The translations under genes were made by a program, and so were the position numbers. Positions 22,917-33,275 of a stretch of 64,000 nt of DNA are shown here, one piece after another. The stretch spans positions 1 to 64,000 of the forward strand of contig JAIWNE010000148.1 in assembly GCA_025331445.1 (NCBI GenBank). The letters run 5' to 3'. The notes under the pieces are model-generated. The model was not told the DNA's origin, did not search any database, and worked only from the letters and a program-made list of their open reading frames with translations. The stretch's first letter is position 1; every line of letters starts with the position of its first letter. Source of the DNA: Blakeslea trispora. Lineage: Eukaryota > Mucoromycota > Mucoromycetes > Mucorales > Choanephoraceae.

Positions 22917-23286
22917 CTGGTTTTTCCGCTAAATATCAAACACTGGAGCAAAGATTCTGAACGTTTTACCAAAAATCAAAGTACGCTGGAGCAAAAAATA
23001 GTGAACGAGGGAGCAAAAATTATCGAACAAATCCTCAGAAATTTTCGCACATTGTAGCAAAAAGATCGAACCGCCAAAATAGGATTTCATAATTAGTTTG
23101 CTTGCTTTCATAGAATTCAACAAGTTGATGACTCCAAGATAATTTAATTGGAGGTTTTTGTTCGAGAAACTACTAAATAATGCTAAAAGCTTTTAGCAAA
23201 AAGTAAAGACAAAACATTGGTAATAAAAAATCTAGCATGAAGTTATTTAAAAGCTTTATTTTTGTTTGGTTCAACTTGGTATGACA

Positions 23287-23595
23287 TGTAGCTGAAGTGT
23301 CTAAGTATAATTGATCCATTTTCATAATCGTTCATAAATATCTTTCCATTCTAAGCTTATAGAGATCAGTAATTTCATTTGTTAATCATGTATCATCTTT
23401 GGATGGCCGCCTGCATACCAATGGATGTGAAAGATTTAAATAAGTCTAATCTGATGTTATAGAGCGAATAATAGAGAAAATTGGAATGATAGTTATTACT
23501 GTAATTACCATAAACAATTTAAGGTTATGCTCAGGGACTATTGGAAATTATATGATCACTCAACTTCAGGTACGTAATAAAATCATATAAATAGT
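23287..23595 (+). promoter_or_regulatory. LTR U3-like promoter segment inside the Tc1-like element
   Basis: From TGTAGCTGAAG at 23287 to TATAAATAGT at 23595 this block is homologous along its length to the solo LTR at 28567-28588 plus 31506-31892. Homology stops just after the TATA box (TATAAATA, 23586-23593). The transposase ATG is 66 bp further on, a normal promoter distance. The segment therefore plausibly drives the transposase gene. Whether the LTR donated it or the reverse cannot be told from two copies. Confidence 0.6.
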
Positions 23596-23658
23596 AAAGA
23601 AAGGCAAATCTTTACATTATTTCAACATCTACTACAAAAACTTCAAACTAATTCAACC

Positions 23659-24845
23659 ATGAGCCAAGAATTCTACGCAACAGCCATTACCAATGAAGAG
23701 CCTGAGCTTTCAGTTAGCAACGGTAAGTGTTCAGCAGTTATTATTTTTACATGTAATAACAGTTTCTTCTGTACTTTGTAGAAATCCAAACAGACAGATC
23801 GGTTACTCGTCAACGAAACAGAAACAAGCAGCTTACTCTTGAAATATGGAATATATTCTTGAACCTTTACGTTGGTGCTGGACGTAGCTTAAGTCAAACT
23901 GCCAAAGTGATTGGCTTCTCAAAATCTACTGTATCCGGTTGGATCAAAAAAGCAAACAGCAATGATTGGAGAATGCTTGTTCCTGAGATACGTGGTAGAC
24001 CTCGAAGTGGCTTCATCCTTGACAAACATCAGCAGTTTTTGGAGACACATTTGGAGACAAGATCTGAGATTACTCTCAAAGAGATTGGCCGCTTGCTTAT
24101 CGAATCATTTCCAGAACAATTTCCAAGTGCCCCTGGTACAACCACCATCCACAATTATGTGCGATCCAAACTGCAATTTACTCTGAAAAAAGCAGAAATC
24201 TATCCAAGAAGAAGAAACAGCGAGGAGATCAGACGCAAGCGAAGAGAATTCTGCTCCAAAATCCTAATGGAGCAGGAGATTAAATACAATGAAAATTGTA
24301 TCTTTGTAGATGAAACAGGCTTTAACCTTCATATCAATCGTGCTCAAGCAAGAGCCAAAAGAGGTCAGCCTGCTCGGATCATGGTCGCCCCTTCATCAAG
24401 AGGAAGAAACGTTACCATTTTTGCGGCAATGAGCCATCGTGGTCTGGAACTTGCCGCCAATCACTACAGAATGGGGAATACTGGGGCAGCCCAATTTGAA
24501 GACTTCGTGGATCTCCTGATAAGACATATGAATACCCGAGGTCTTCAAGGGTACTATGTCATCTTTGACAATGCCCCAATTCATGGATCAGCGGCTATGA
24601 GAAAGTTAGAGGAAGCAGGCTACCATCCAATGAAGCTTCCTCCTTAGTCGCCCTTCCTCAACCCCATCGAAGAGCTCTTCTCCAAGTTGAAGAATGGAGT
24701 CACGAAGCATGAGCTCCAAAACTACGGTGAGTTGCTCTAACGAGTGACTGAATCATCAAGCCTAATAACCGCAGATGATTGCCAAGGGTGGATTAGACAC
24801 TCGGTTAGTTTTTTTGAGGCCTGTCTTCGTGAAGAAGAAATGTTA
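23659..24845 (+). pseudogene. Tc1/mariner-type transposase
   Basis: Exon 1 runs 23659-23722 (MSQEFYATAITNEEPEL), then an intron at 23723-23781 and exon 2. An HTH region (SQTAKVIGFSKSTVSGWIKK) and a second one (TLKEIGRLL) precede the DDE core: FVDETGFNLHI, VIFDNAPIHG and NPIEELFSKLK, with about 33 residues between the second Asp and the Glu. An in-frame TAG at 24645-24647, just before SPFLNPIEE (where this family usually has Tyr), and a TAA at 24738-24740 break it. Otherwise the frame is open to 24845, so inactivation looks recent. The long TIRs fit with it. Confidence 0.85.
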
Positions 24846-25123
24846 TAATAAAAAACATAAAAATTAATTATGAAATCCTATTTTGGCGGTTCGATCTTTT
24901 TGCTACAATGTGCGAAAATTTCTGAGGATTTGTTCGATAATTTTTGCTCCCTCGTTCACTATTTTTTGCTCCAGCGTACTTTGATTTTTGGTAAAACGTT
25001 CAGAATCTTTGCTCCAGTGTTTGATATTTAGCGGAAAAACCAGTACTTTGTTACGAATTCAAGCTCCTTTATGACTAAGCCCTCACCTAATGGTAAGCAA
25101 ATAAGTTGGTTTTCAGTTTTACT

Positions 25124-26376
25124 AATTCTCGTCTAAGATTTTAACAATTCCCTTATGGAGATTACTCGCCAATTCCTTCAATACCTCGAGATCGAGACAT
25201 TGTGGGCGATATCTGTTGTCTATCATATCGCCAGAAACACGAGTCCAAGGATGAAGCTTGATAAAGCTATCAGAGCTAAGCAACAGTGACCAAGGAACAC
25301 TCTTCACCTCATAGGGGCATCGTTGTTCTAGAAGTAGCTTTGTCAATTCTTCCGTTTTTTTTCAAAGTATTTGGAAGGATCAATTGCACTTACGATACAA
25401 CTTTAGCACCTCATCTCGAATGTATTTCTGCAAGTATTTTCTTTTCTCTGTCGCAGTTTTGTAACTGTCAACAAGAGATAGAGAGTCAGAGACAGGTGAA
25501 GCAGAAGTAGAAGCAAAGCCAGTGGGAGCAATAGAGGAATTGTTGATAGAGGCAGCAGTAACAGAAGCAGGGGATGTCTCCCAGAAAGCTTATTTCACAA
25601 TAAATGTTAAACATCAATGTATTCGAAGTACTTAAAACACTAGTATTACCTTAAATTCGGCACTTCAGCTCTGTCCCTTCAAACAGAATGATATCATGAA
25701 AGGCCAACTCAACCGCCTGTCCTATTTTCCCGGACAGTTGATTCATAAAGCGCGTTCCTAGTGCTATACATAGTACATTAGAAAATACATCATTTAGCAA
25801 TGCGCAATGTTAGGTTAGTCTATTTACCGCTGTTGCGATAGCTGCCCGTTCGCTTGACCAACTCTTTAGTTTCAGATGAAAAAAAGAAGACAATGTAAGT
25901 CTTGTACTCCTTTAGGAACCAGTCGTACAGCTTTTGCAAGACTGCCATCTGTTTTTCATACATTGCAATGCGAATGGGCACAGCCACTGAAGCAGCCTAT
26001 GCATTGAATTTATCAGTTTGCTTGATGAGCTCTTGAAAGCCTTGCTCATTCGCTTCAATATCATTGTACTGAGCCTTGATAAGAGATTGGTGCTCAGGGT
26101 TGCGAATGAGCTAGTTGTCAGCCTTTCTGTTGCTGACAAACTGATCCAGCAGTTTCTTCTTCTTTTGAGGTTTAAATTGACAAAACTTTCTCTGAATTCA
26201 GCAACAAGAGGTCGTCCCAGTTGACCGACCTCGAAGAAACAGACTTCATCGTGATCTTCTTCTGGATGATCGCGAAAGAATTGCTGTTGAAGCTCTTTCA
26301 GCTGCAAAAGATGAGCGCGAAGGTGAGGTTTTTCTTCTAGTTGTTTGTCGGTAGGAAAGAAGCTGTGTTGAGACAT
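25124..26376 (-). pseudogene. Unrecognised, decayed gene
   Basis: From ATG 26376 on the minus strand, MSQHSFFPTDKQLEEKPHLR opens a charged, helix-rich protein (RDHPEEDHDEVCFFEVGQLG). It then needs several frame changes and an in-frame stop to continue through DWFLKEYKTYIV, a Ser/Ala-rich linker (ASTSASPVSDSLS) and a C-terminal block ending WTRVSGDMIDNRYRPQCLD and a stop at 25124. Introns with GT-AG ends are possible at about 25650 and 25830. I do not recognise the family. The surroundings suggest a transposon-associated gene, but that is inference only. Confidence 0.4.
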
Positions 26377-27068
26377 ACTTTTTAGCTATGATAGTATAGG
26401 ATTATGTTATTGAAAAGAAAAAAAAAAGAAAGCGAGTTTGTGATCGGGCACCTGAGTTAGGATAAGCAAAAGATTCAACTCTATTGCCTTTTCGAAGCGA
26501 AAGAGCTCTATGGCGAATAACACATTCACCAAGGGTAGTTTTAACGTATTAGGAGTAGTATTAACAAATTGAAGCCTCAAATGATAAGTTTGGTGAAAAG
26601 CTGATAGCTAAGAAAGTAAAGATTCGAAAGAGATCAACTTGCTGACGCAGAAGCGCATAAAGTGAATCCTAATCTCCTAGTTCATAATCCAGGTTGCATG
26701 CGAAAACTGCATTTGTTAGAATCGAAATCAATCAGGAGATGAGAGCCATCTGATTTACATAAAAACCATATAATAAATAAAACGCCAGCTCCAATCAATG
26801 TGACGATTGTTATATATGAAATAGACCAACTAATTTCATTGCTTGCAGAGCATCTAACCTACAAACGACCTGTAACAAGCATTCGGTCAACTAAAGTGCA
26901 ATAAACTAATGATTTAAGCTAGCAAAAGCATGTTAGATATTTTTTAAATACAGATCTGGGAAGAAAAACCCGTTGCAGAGAAAAAAATTTTTTTGATATT
27001 CTGACAGATTGAAAAATTGTTTCCCGTGCTCTTTTTTATTTTAATTATCATGGTAAAAACAAAGAAGC
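26377..27068. other. Non-coding spacer left of MULE-A
   Basis: About 690 bp, AT-rich, ending at the MULE terminal repeat. I see no gene and no obvious 9-bp duplication matching the other side of the MULE. Confidence 0.45.
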
Positions 27069-27534
27069 GGTGACACTCCGTCCACTCCAATGTCCACTCC
27101 CTTCAGACACCCCACTTTTGTTTTGTCCACTCCCTAGAGACACTCCGTCTTTTTTTAGTAATTCTCTGTTTAATCTTGATAGTATTGACCCCCCATTATT
27201 TACTTTTGAAATCCAATCTGGTAGTTTAGAGTTCACTTCTCAAAAAGGAAAAAGCATAGTAATCTAGGAGAAAGCTTTATAGAAACTAGAAAAAATTAAC
27301 ATACGCTCTTATAACTGTGAATTTTATCTATTTATTCTTGTACCGAGAGATTATCCTGATTCAATTAAAAAATAAATATAAAAGGGGATGAATAATGTAC
27401 CTTTTTTATTTCTCTTTGTTGGCTCTCAATGGTCATGTCAACTCTAAACATTAACTCAAATATTTTTTCATCAGAAAATAGACATATTTCGACACCAACT
27501 GTAAAAAAAACTTTTTCTTCCCTCTATTAACAAA

Positions 27535-28566
27535 ATGACCCAAAATATTCAAACTCATTCGACTTTCTTCAACACTATTGTAAGCAAGAAATACAGCAAC
27601 AAAAGCGAAATCTACGATGATATTCGTCGATTCGGAAAGGAATTCAACGTTGTCATGAGTATCAAGACATCCAAGCCAACAGCCATCAACTACATATGTA
27701 AGCATGGTGGCAAGAAGCGCATCAGATCCGACAGAAATGATCCCTTTAAAGATACCAAAAGCCAGAAAATGTTTTGCGGTGTTTTCATCAACTTTCGTTT
27801 TGATGCAATGATTCAGAAATGGATTGTCAGCAACTCTCAAGGTCAGCACAATCACAGTATTTCAGAAGACCCAACCAACTACAGCATCAACAGAAAAATG
27901 TCTGCTGAACTTGAAGAGAAGATTTATGGCTACTTCAAGACTGGACTGAATGCTAGCAGCGTTTATCAAAACTTGATTTCTGATAAAGTGCTCAACGTCA
28001 CTAAAAAATATTTAGAAAATCTTCAGTATCGCTACTTCAACACCCAGCGTAGTAAGATGATGTATGAATATGTCATCGGCCTACAGAACAAAGGATACGA
28101 AGTATTCTACAACGTTGACAATGACAAAAGAATCAGTGCTGTTTTCTTTGCACTTAAGTCAAACATTGAGGGTGCTAAGAATATGCTTGAAAACTTGGTC
28201 ATTGATGCTACTTACAAGATCAATGCTCACAAGTTGACATTTGTCAACATTGTTGGCACTAGTAGTGTCGAAGGCATTAAGCCTAATACCCTCGTAACTT
28301 TTGAGGTTGCTGGTGCATTTATCAGCGAAGAGGACAACACCCAGTACAAATGGGTGCTTGACTGCCTCAAAAAATCACTTGGCCTGAAGAGAACCAAGGA
28401 CCTCAGACGATTACCACCGACAATGAGCAAGCATTGAAAAATGCCATTTCCAGTGTCTTTCCTCAAACACATAACGTTTTATGTTATGTGCATATGCAAA
28501 AAAGACTTGAGGCGAAGCTAATGGAGTGTGTTGTTGAAAAAGACAAAGACCGAAGAGATAGCATTC
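27535..28566 (+). pseudogene. MULE-A transposase, part 1 (FAR1-like DNA-binding and MULE catalytic core)
   Basis: ATG 27535 starts a protein with a FAR1/WRKY-GCM1-like zinc region (YICKHGGKKRIRSD, WIVSNSQGQHNHSIS) and then the MULE core: VIDATYKINAHK (first Asp) and TITTDNEQALK (second Asp), followed by NVLCYVHMQKRLEAK. One frameshift at about 28375-28385 precedes the second Asp. Coding ends at ...DRRDSI where solo LTR V enters. It resumes in phase at 31893-31897 (CATTC) with RQEIQMRYQE, so the gene was uninterrupted before the LTR landed. Confidence 0.85.
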
Positions 28567-28588
28567 TGTAGCAGAATGCCTAAATATA

Positions 28589-31505
28589 GAGTGCGTCCAG
28601 TTTGTAATCGCCAATAATTTTTTAGAGGAACTTTTGACCCCTTTCGTCGCCGATTAAAATCGCACCTTAAAATTTGTCTATACTGGATTTTTTTTTATTT
28701 ATATGAGCTTTCTATGACTTTTGTATGTTTTAGAAAAATTTTTGACAAGCTCATTTGTCTCGATGGCATCATGACCTTGGCTATATGCTTCTATATACCG
28801 ATAAGCAAGGTTTTGCCATTTTCTAATTGTCTTTGTACCATTGGTAACCTGATTACTGTCTAGGAACTTATGGATGTTATCCTTAAGCCCCTTAAACGTG
28901 TAGTCACACTCAAGACGAGCAATGCGTTTGGACTCGGCCCAGTGTCGCTCAATCCAATTGGTTTCGCAATGATACTTTGGATAGAGTGCCATCATATGGC
29001 CATTGTTGATGATTGTTTCTTCTAGGATTGACTTTTGGTTAACAAAATCATCTTGTGCCGACAGTATTTTCTATAGACAACATTTGTCACCAGTATGCTC
29101 ATCATTACATTTTTTCAAGAGCGAACAGTCTTTTTGAATGAGCCGTCTTTCCAAAAGGATTTGGAAAGTGCCTTTAAAGTACTCAACCTAGGATGATGAG
29201 TTAAAAGTTATCGGAGAGTTGATTTTTTGTAATTGCAAAAAAAAAAAAAACTTACGGGTCTAGGGAACTGTAGCTTTTGTACTAAAAAAGTTCTCAAAGC
29301 ATTTTCTGTTCCAAAACGCTTTCTTGGTCCTACTTGGGGCTTGAGTCTTTTAAATTCAGTCTTGAATTTCCTAAAATCAATATTGCGCATGAAGTACATG
29401 CTTTGTATCATGGCTTGATCTGATTCTGGATCTCTGTAGAAGCCGTCTCGAAAGCGATAGGGTGATTCTGCTTTGTAGGGGATTTCCCCAGAAGACATTC
29501 TACTCGCAAGTAAGGCATCATTGCCAAATGCACGATGATTTTGACTTTGATCAAAAGCAAACAAACCAATACAGTCAGGATGCAACAACTCAAAGAGCGG
29601 AAGTACATCCTCCTTGAGTTGTGCATTGAGGTCATCACATTTCCACCAGTTGTCTCCCCCTGGATAGAAAATCGTTCTTGATGACCTCTCTTCCCCGTTG
29701 ACCAAAGCCTTCATAGTACCATGGCAAGCGCACATGAATTCTGACACCATGACAGACTTGCCCTGGCCTTTAGGCAATATAGCCGATTCGGTAGGTAATT
29801 GCCAGCGAGTCTTCTTTCCATCGTTGGCATAGAAGGTGCTCTCATCATGAGTGACAAGAACTACCTTCTTTTCTTCATCTAGAAGGGTTGGTTGAACAAC
29901 CTCTTCTTCATTACCATATGGATAAAACTCCATCCTCTTCTTCCACTCCATCATCTGTCTTGCCCATTGAAGACGATATTCCTTTACATCTTGTTTTTCA
30001 TGACCATCGATGTACATAAAGTCTTTGCCAGTACTCTTGTAGTCAAAGCCCCACAGTTTCAGGTATTTTGAAACTGTGGTTTGGCTCAGAGACTTAAGCT
30101 TGTTTCCTAGCTCTTCACTTATTATGCTTGTGCTCAAAACATCAGGCAATATCACCTTTCTCACATGGTCAACTAAGCCTCTTGTTGATCGCTGATTGGG
30201 CTTTGTTTCTCTTAACCAGTCAAGGCATCTCTGCTTGATGTCCTCATCTAAAAACAGCGACACTCGCTTAGCGAACTTGCCTTGTCTTAAGACAGGGATA
30301 TCTCCAGTCTTAAGAAGAGCCTTAGTCCACATGCGAATACTCTTTGCGTGATAAGACTCGGATGGGGACAACCAGGTTGTAGCTGCTGCTTCTTGGCTTG
30401 CCTCCATGGCACCTTTTCCATCTTTGATGCGCTTGAGGTAGGCAAGAACAGCTTGATAGCGAAAGGTATCATAATGGCCATGCAAAGTTTGGACAACTCG
30501 GGAGTTTGCTACTGACTTCAGCAACTCACTAAGCTTACTGATAGCACTGGAGATATCCAAGACGTCAGCTTCTTCTACTTCCTCTTCTTCTTCATCGGCT
30601 CTGACTTCAGCAGACTGTTCCTTAGAAATCTGAAAATAATCAGATATTTTTGATGAGCCTTCTGCCATCATCCTATTTTTTTGCTTTCTTTTTCTGATCG
30701 CTCTGTCGGTCAATTGAAAAGTTCTTGCATGTTTTCTTTTCTTGTTGATTTCTGGGTTGTTGTTGTCCCATTTCAAAGTGTCATGCAAACACTTTGTATT
30801 CTGATCTTCAATGTTGTCTAACATTTCTAATTCAATCTCTAAACTTTCTTCACCATCACTCTCTGAAATAAATTCAAAGTCGAAACATGATTCAATAGTA
30901 GGATACTCAAAGTTACTGTTGTCTTCATAATCGAACGAAGTATCGTCGATAGAAGAGACGCCTTCATTTTCGATCTTATTGTTCTATCTTTAAATTAAAT
31001 TGCACAACTCAAAAGACACTTGATTCCATACCAATGCTTTTTCAGCTTCAACTTTTTGATTATGTCTGTCTTGGTTGAACTTTTTAAGCTTCTGAAGGTT
31101 TTTGCTTGGACGACCCATATTAAACTTTGCGAAAAAGGAACAGACAAAAAGTTCTGTTAAACAATTTTAATAGACTAGGATTCTGACTGACAATGTAGCA
31201 CAAACTACCATTTTAATATATCGGAGTTTGTTCTTGTAACACCGATTACTATATTATTGGTTGAAACTTATGTGTGCCTATAATTAGACATCAGAGGAAC
31301 TTTTAGGTCGAAGTGAAAAAAAAATAACTCGAGATAGAGACAAGATATAAAGAAAAGGAGGCCGAGGATCGATAGAGAATTAAATTTTGAACAGATTGTC
31401 GGCCTCGCTTTTTAATTTTGTCTGCAAAAAAAAGTTGCTATTTTGCTCCAAAAGTGCCAAAAATTTTCACCACCAAACTGTGGCGATTACAAACTGGACG
31501 CACTC
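28589..31505 (-). mobile_element. DNA transposon DT2 (TA target, 26-bp TIRs)
   Basis: 2917 bp, inverted repeats GAGTGCGTCCAGTTTGTAATCGCC at both ends, flanked by TA (28587-28588 and 31506-31507). Same family as DT1 by TIR start and transposase. It is nested in solo LTR V, which is nested in the MULE-A gene. Confidence 0.88.
28699..31119 (-). pseudogene. DDE transposase of DT2
   Basis: Start at about 31119 (MGRPSKNLQKLKKFNQDR), an intron near 30985-31030, then a long open exon (about 30824-29270) with basic and acidic N-terminal regions. The catalytic parts are VLVTHDESTFYANDG and LFAFDQSQNHRAF. After a probable intron (about 29190-29262, containing a long A/T run) the last exon carries CETNWIERHWAESK, the Glu box, ending at 28699. 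One TAG at about 29068 interrupts it. Compared with DT1 it is better preserved. The introns and the stop are my reading and could be adjusted. Confidence 0.78.
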
Positions 31506-31892
31506 TAATTGATCTATTACTACATATACCCATACATACCTTTCAGATTTAAACCTATAGAAATCAGTTATTCCATTACTGAGTCATATACCATCTTTAG
31601 ATAGCTATTTACATACCAATGGATATAGAACACTTAGATAAGCTTAACATGATATTATAGAGAGAATAGCAGAGACAATAGGAATGATATTTATTACTGT
31701 AATTACTATAAACAATATAAGATTATGCTCAGGAACTATCGGAAATAATATGATCACTCAACATCAGGAACGTAACAAAATCATATAAATAGTCTTTAGT
31801 GAATTAAGATAGAAGCTTTAGACTACTTTGGAAATAAAGACCATTCTAGTCGACTTAGTGTTTTCTTTTTAATATTTTTTTATTTTATTACA

Positions 31893-31918
31893 CATTCGAC
31901 AAGAGATCCAGATGCGAT
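31893..31918 (+). pseudogene. MULE-A transposase, part 2 (26-bp exon fragment)
   Basis: CATTC plus GACAAGAGATCCAGATGCGAT bridges solo LTR V and solo LTR S. It encodes RQEIQ and the start of MRYQE, in phase with part 1, and it continues on the minus strand of 32428-32724 after the local inversion is accounted for. Confidence 0.75.
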
Positions 31919-32427
31919 TGTAATGATTATGGGCTATGAAAATAAAGAAAGAAACAAGAAAGTACTTTGATAATCTCTTTATTCTTTAAAAGTGGAATAA
32001 TGTTTCTAAACTAAATAATACAGTGGTTTTTATACAATTTCTAAAGTCTGTGTCTACTCGAATGTGAATGGATTTTACTAATCCTTATTCTCATAAAATA
32101 AAAGGGAAATAATCTTTATATGACGGTTGAGGTCTTCTTCCAGTGTTCTACCATTGTCCTGTATTTTTACCGTTCCTGAATACAGTTGGATTAGGACTTT
32201 AAATCTGGGATGGCTTGATTTGGAACTTGTGTAATTTTCTCTGTCCTTTTTCTTCTGAGTAAGCATTTACTGCTCACTTTGTCTTATGTGTATATTAGCT
32301 TTCACTCTTTATATTATGTTGAGCTTCTAGTAGTTTGGGTTGTATATCGTATTTTAAATAAGCGATTCTTTTATTTGATATCATTTTCAGTATCTACTTT
32401 TATTTATCATATGGTGAAATCACCACA
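31919..32427 (-). repeat. Solo LTR S of the chromovirus family (509 bp, recombinant flanks)
   Basis: Minus-strand copy TGTGGTGATTTCACC...CATAATCATTACA. The left flank is GCGAT and the right flank TTAGT, so there is no direct TSD. GCGAT is matched in inverted form (ATCGC) left of the chromovirus 5' LTR, and TTAGT by ACTAA right of its 3' LTR. Confidence 0.88.
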
Positions 32428-32724
32428 TTAGTGACTTTAACTTGATAGAAAGTAGATTTACCTTTCAATGAAATCAATTGCTTTTTTCTTGCCTTCTTCA
32501 CTCACATAAACCAATGGAGCTTGGCTGCCGTCATCAAGCTGCTCCAGGTTTTTCTTAAATATTTAAAACCTCGTTTAGACATTATTCAACTTATTTACTG
32601 ATCGCTTACCTTTTCTCTCTCAGAAAAAATATCTGGCCGATTGACAAAAAGTTCCTTCAGTGAGTAAACTGCAACTATCATTTCTTTACGAGTAATCGCT
32701 TTCAATGCAACTTCTTGATATCGC
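32428..32724 (-). pseudogene. MULE-A transposase, part 3 (inverted exon pair)
   Basis: Read on the minus strand this is coding. An exon RYQEVALKAITRKEMIVAVY to DIFSEREK is followed by a GTAAGC...AAG intron (about 32545-32600), then NLEQLDDGSQAPLVYVSEEG to KAIDFIE and a donor GTAAATC. Flanking exons of the same gene lie on the plus strand on both sides (31893-31918 and 38941 onwards), so this 297-bp block is inverted relative to its gene. When it is flipped, the exons join in phase on the left and the donor pairs with the acceptor at 38940. Confidence 0.85.
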
Positions 32725-33231
32725 TATGGTGATTTCACCATATGATAAATAAAAGTAGATACTGAAAATGATATCAAATAAAAGAATTGTTTATTTAAAA
32801 TACGATATACAACTCAAACTAATAGAAGCCCAACATAATGTAAAGAGTGAAAGCTCATATACACATAAGACACAGTAAGCAGTAAATGCTTACTCAGAAG
32901 AAAAAGGACAGAGAAAATTACACAAGTTCCAAATCAAGCCATCCCAGATTTAAAGTCCTAATCCAACTGTATTCAGGAACGGTAAAAATACAGGACAATG
33001 GTAGAACACTGGAAGAAGACCTCAACCGTCATATAAAGATTATTTCCCTTTTATTTTATGAGAATAAGGATTAGTAAAATCCATTCACATTCGAGTAGAC
33101 ACAGACTTTAGAAATTGTATAAAAACCACTGTATTATTTAGTTTAGAAACATTATTCCACTTTTAAAGAATAAAGAGATTATCAAAGTACTTTCTTGTTT
33201 TTCCTTTATTCACTAACCCATAATCATTACA
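32725..33231 (+). repeat. Chromovirus 5' LTR
   Basis: 507 bp. It has a short palindrome GGTGATTTCACC at its start, a TATAAAA box at about 33118, AATAAAG at about 33168 and a CAAAGTACTTTC motif downstream of that. The left flank is ATCGC. Its first bases read TATGG instead of TGTGG. Confidence 0.92.
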
Positions 33232-33275
33232 TTTTTTACTTTGAATCATCTGTTTATTCCTACTCTACTCCAACA

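Larger units (their letters stand above)
22917..25044 (+). mobile_element. Tc1-like DNA transposon with about 180-bp TIRs
   Basis: 2128 bp with long, almost perfect inverted repeats (22917-23095 and 24865-25044) starting CTGGTTTTTCCGC and flanked by TA (22915-22916 and 25045-25046). The TIRs contain several GGAGCAAA/TAGCAAA motifs, possible transposase sites. Unusually, about 310 bp of LTR U3-like sequence lies inside the element, between the left TIR and the gene. Confidence 0.9.
28567..31892 (+). repeat. Solo LTR V (407 bp without insert), TSD CATTC, interrupted by DT2
   Basis: The LTR pieces are 28567-28588 and 31506-31892 (TGTAGCAGAATGCC ... TTATTACA). CATTC flanks both sides (28562-28566 and 31893-31897). 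DT2 sits in a TA inside it. The undisturbed arrangement is confirmed by the homologous block at 23287-23595, where GTCTAAGTATAATTGATC runs through the site. A TATAAATAG box lies at about 31783-31791 and AATAAAG at about 31832. Confidence 0.88.

Noticed and set aside
32886..33074. A 62-66-codon ORF conserved in four LTR copies (10781, 32266 minus, 32886, 38573)
   Set aside because: It lies wholly inside the chromovirus LTR and is conserved only because the LTRs are recent copies; no domain and no separate signals.
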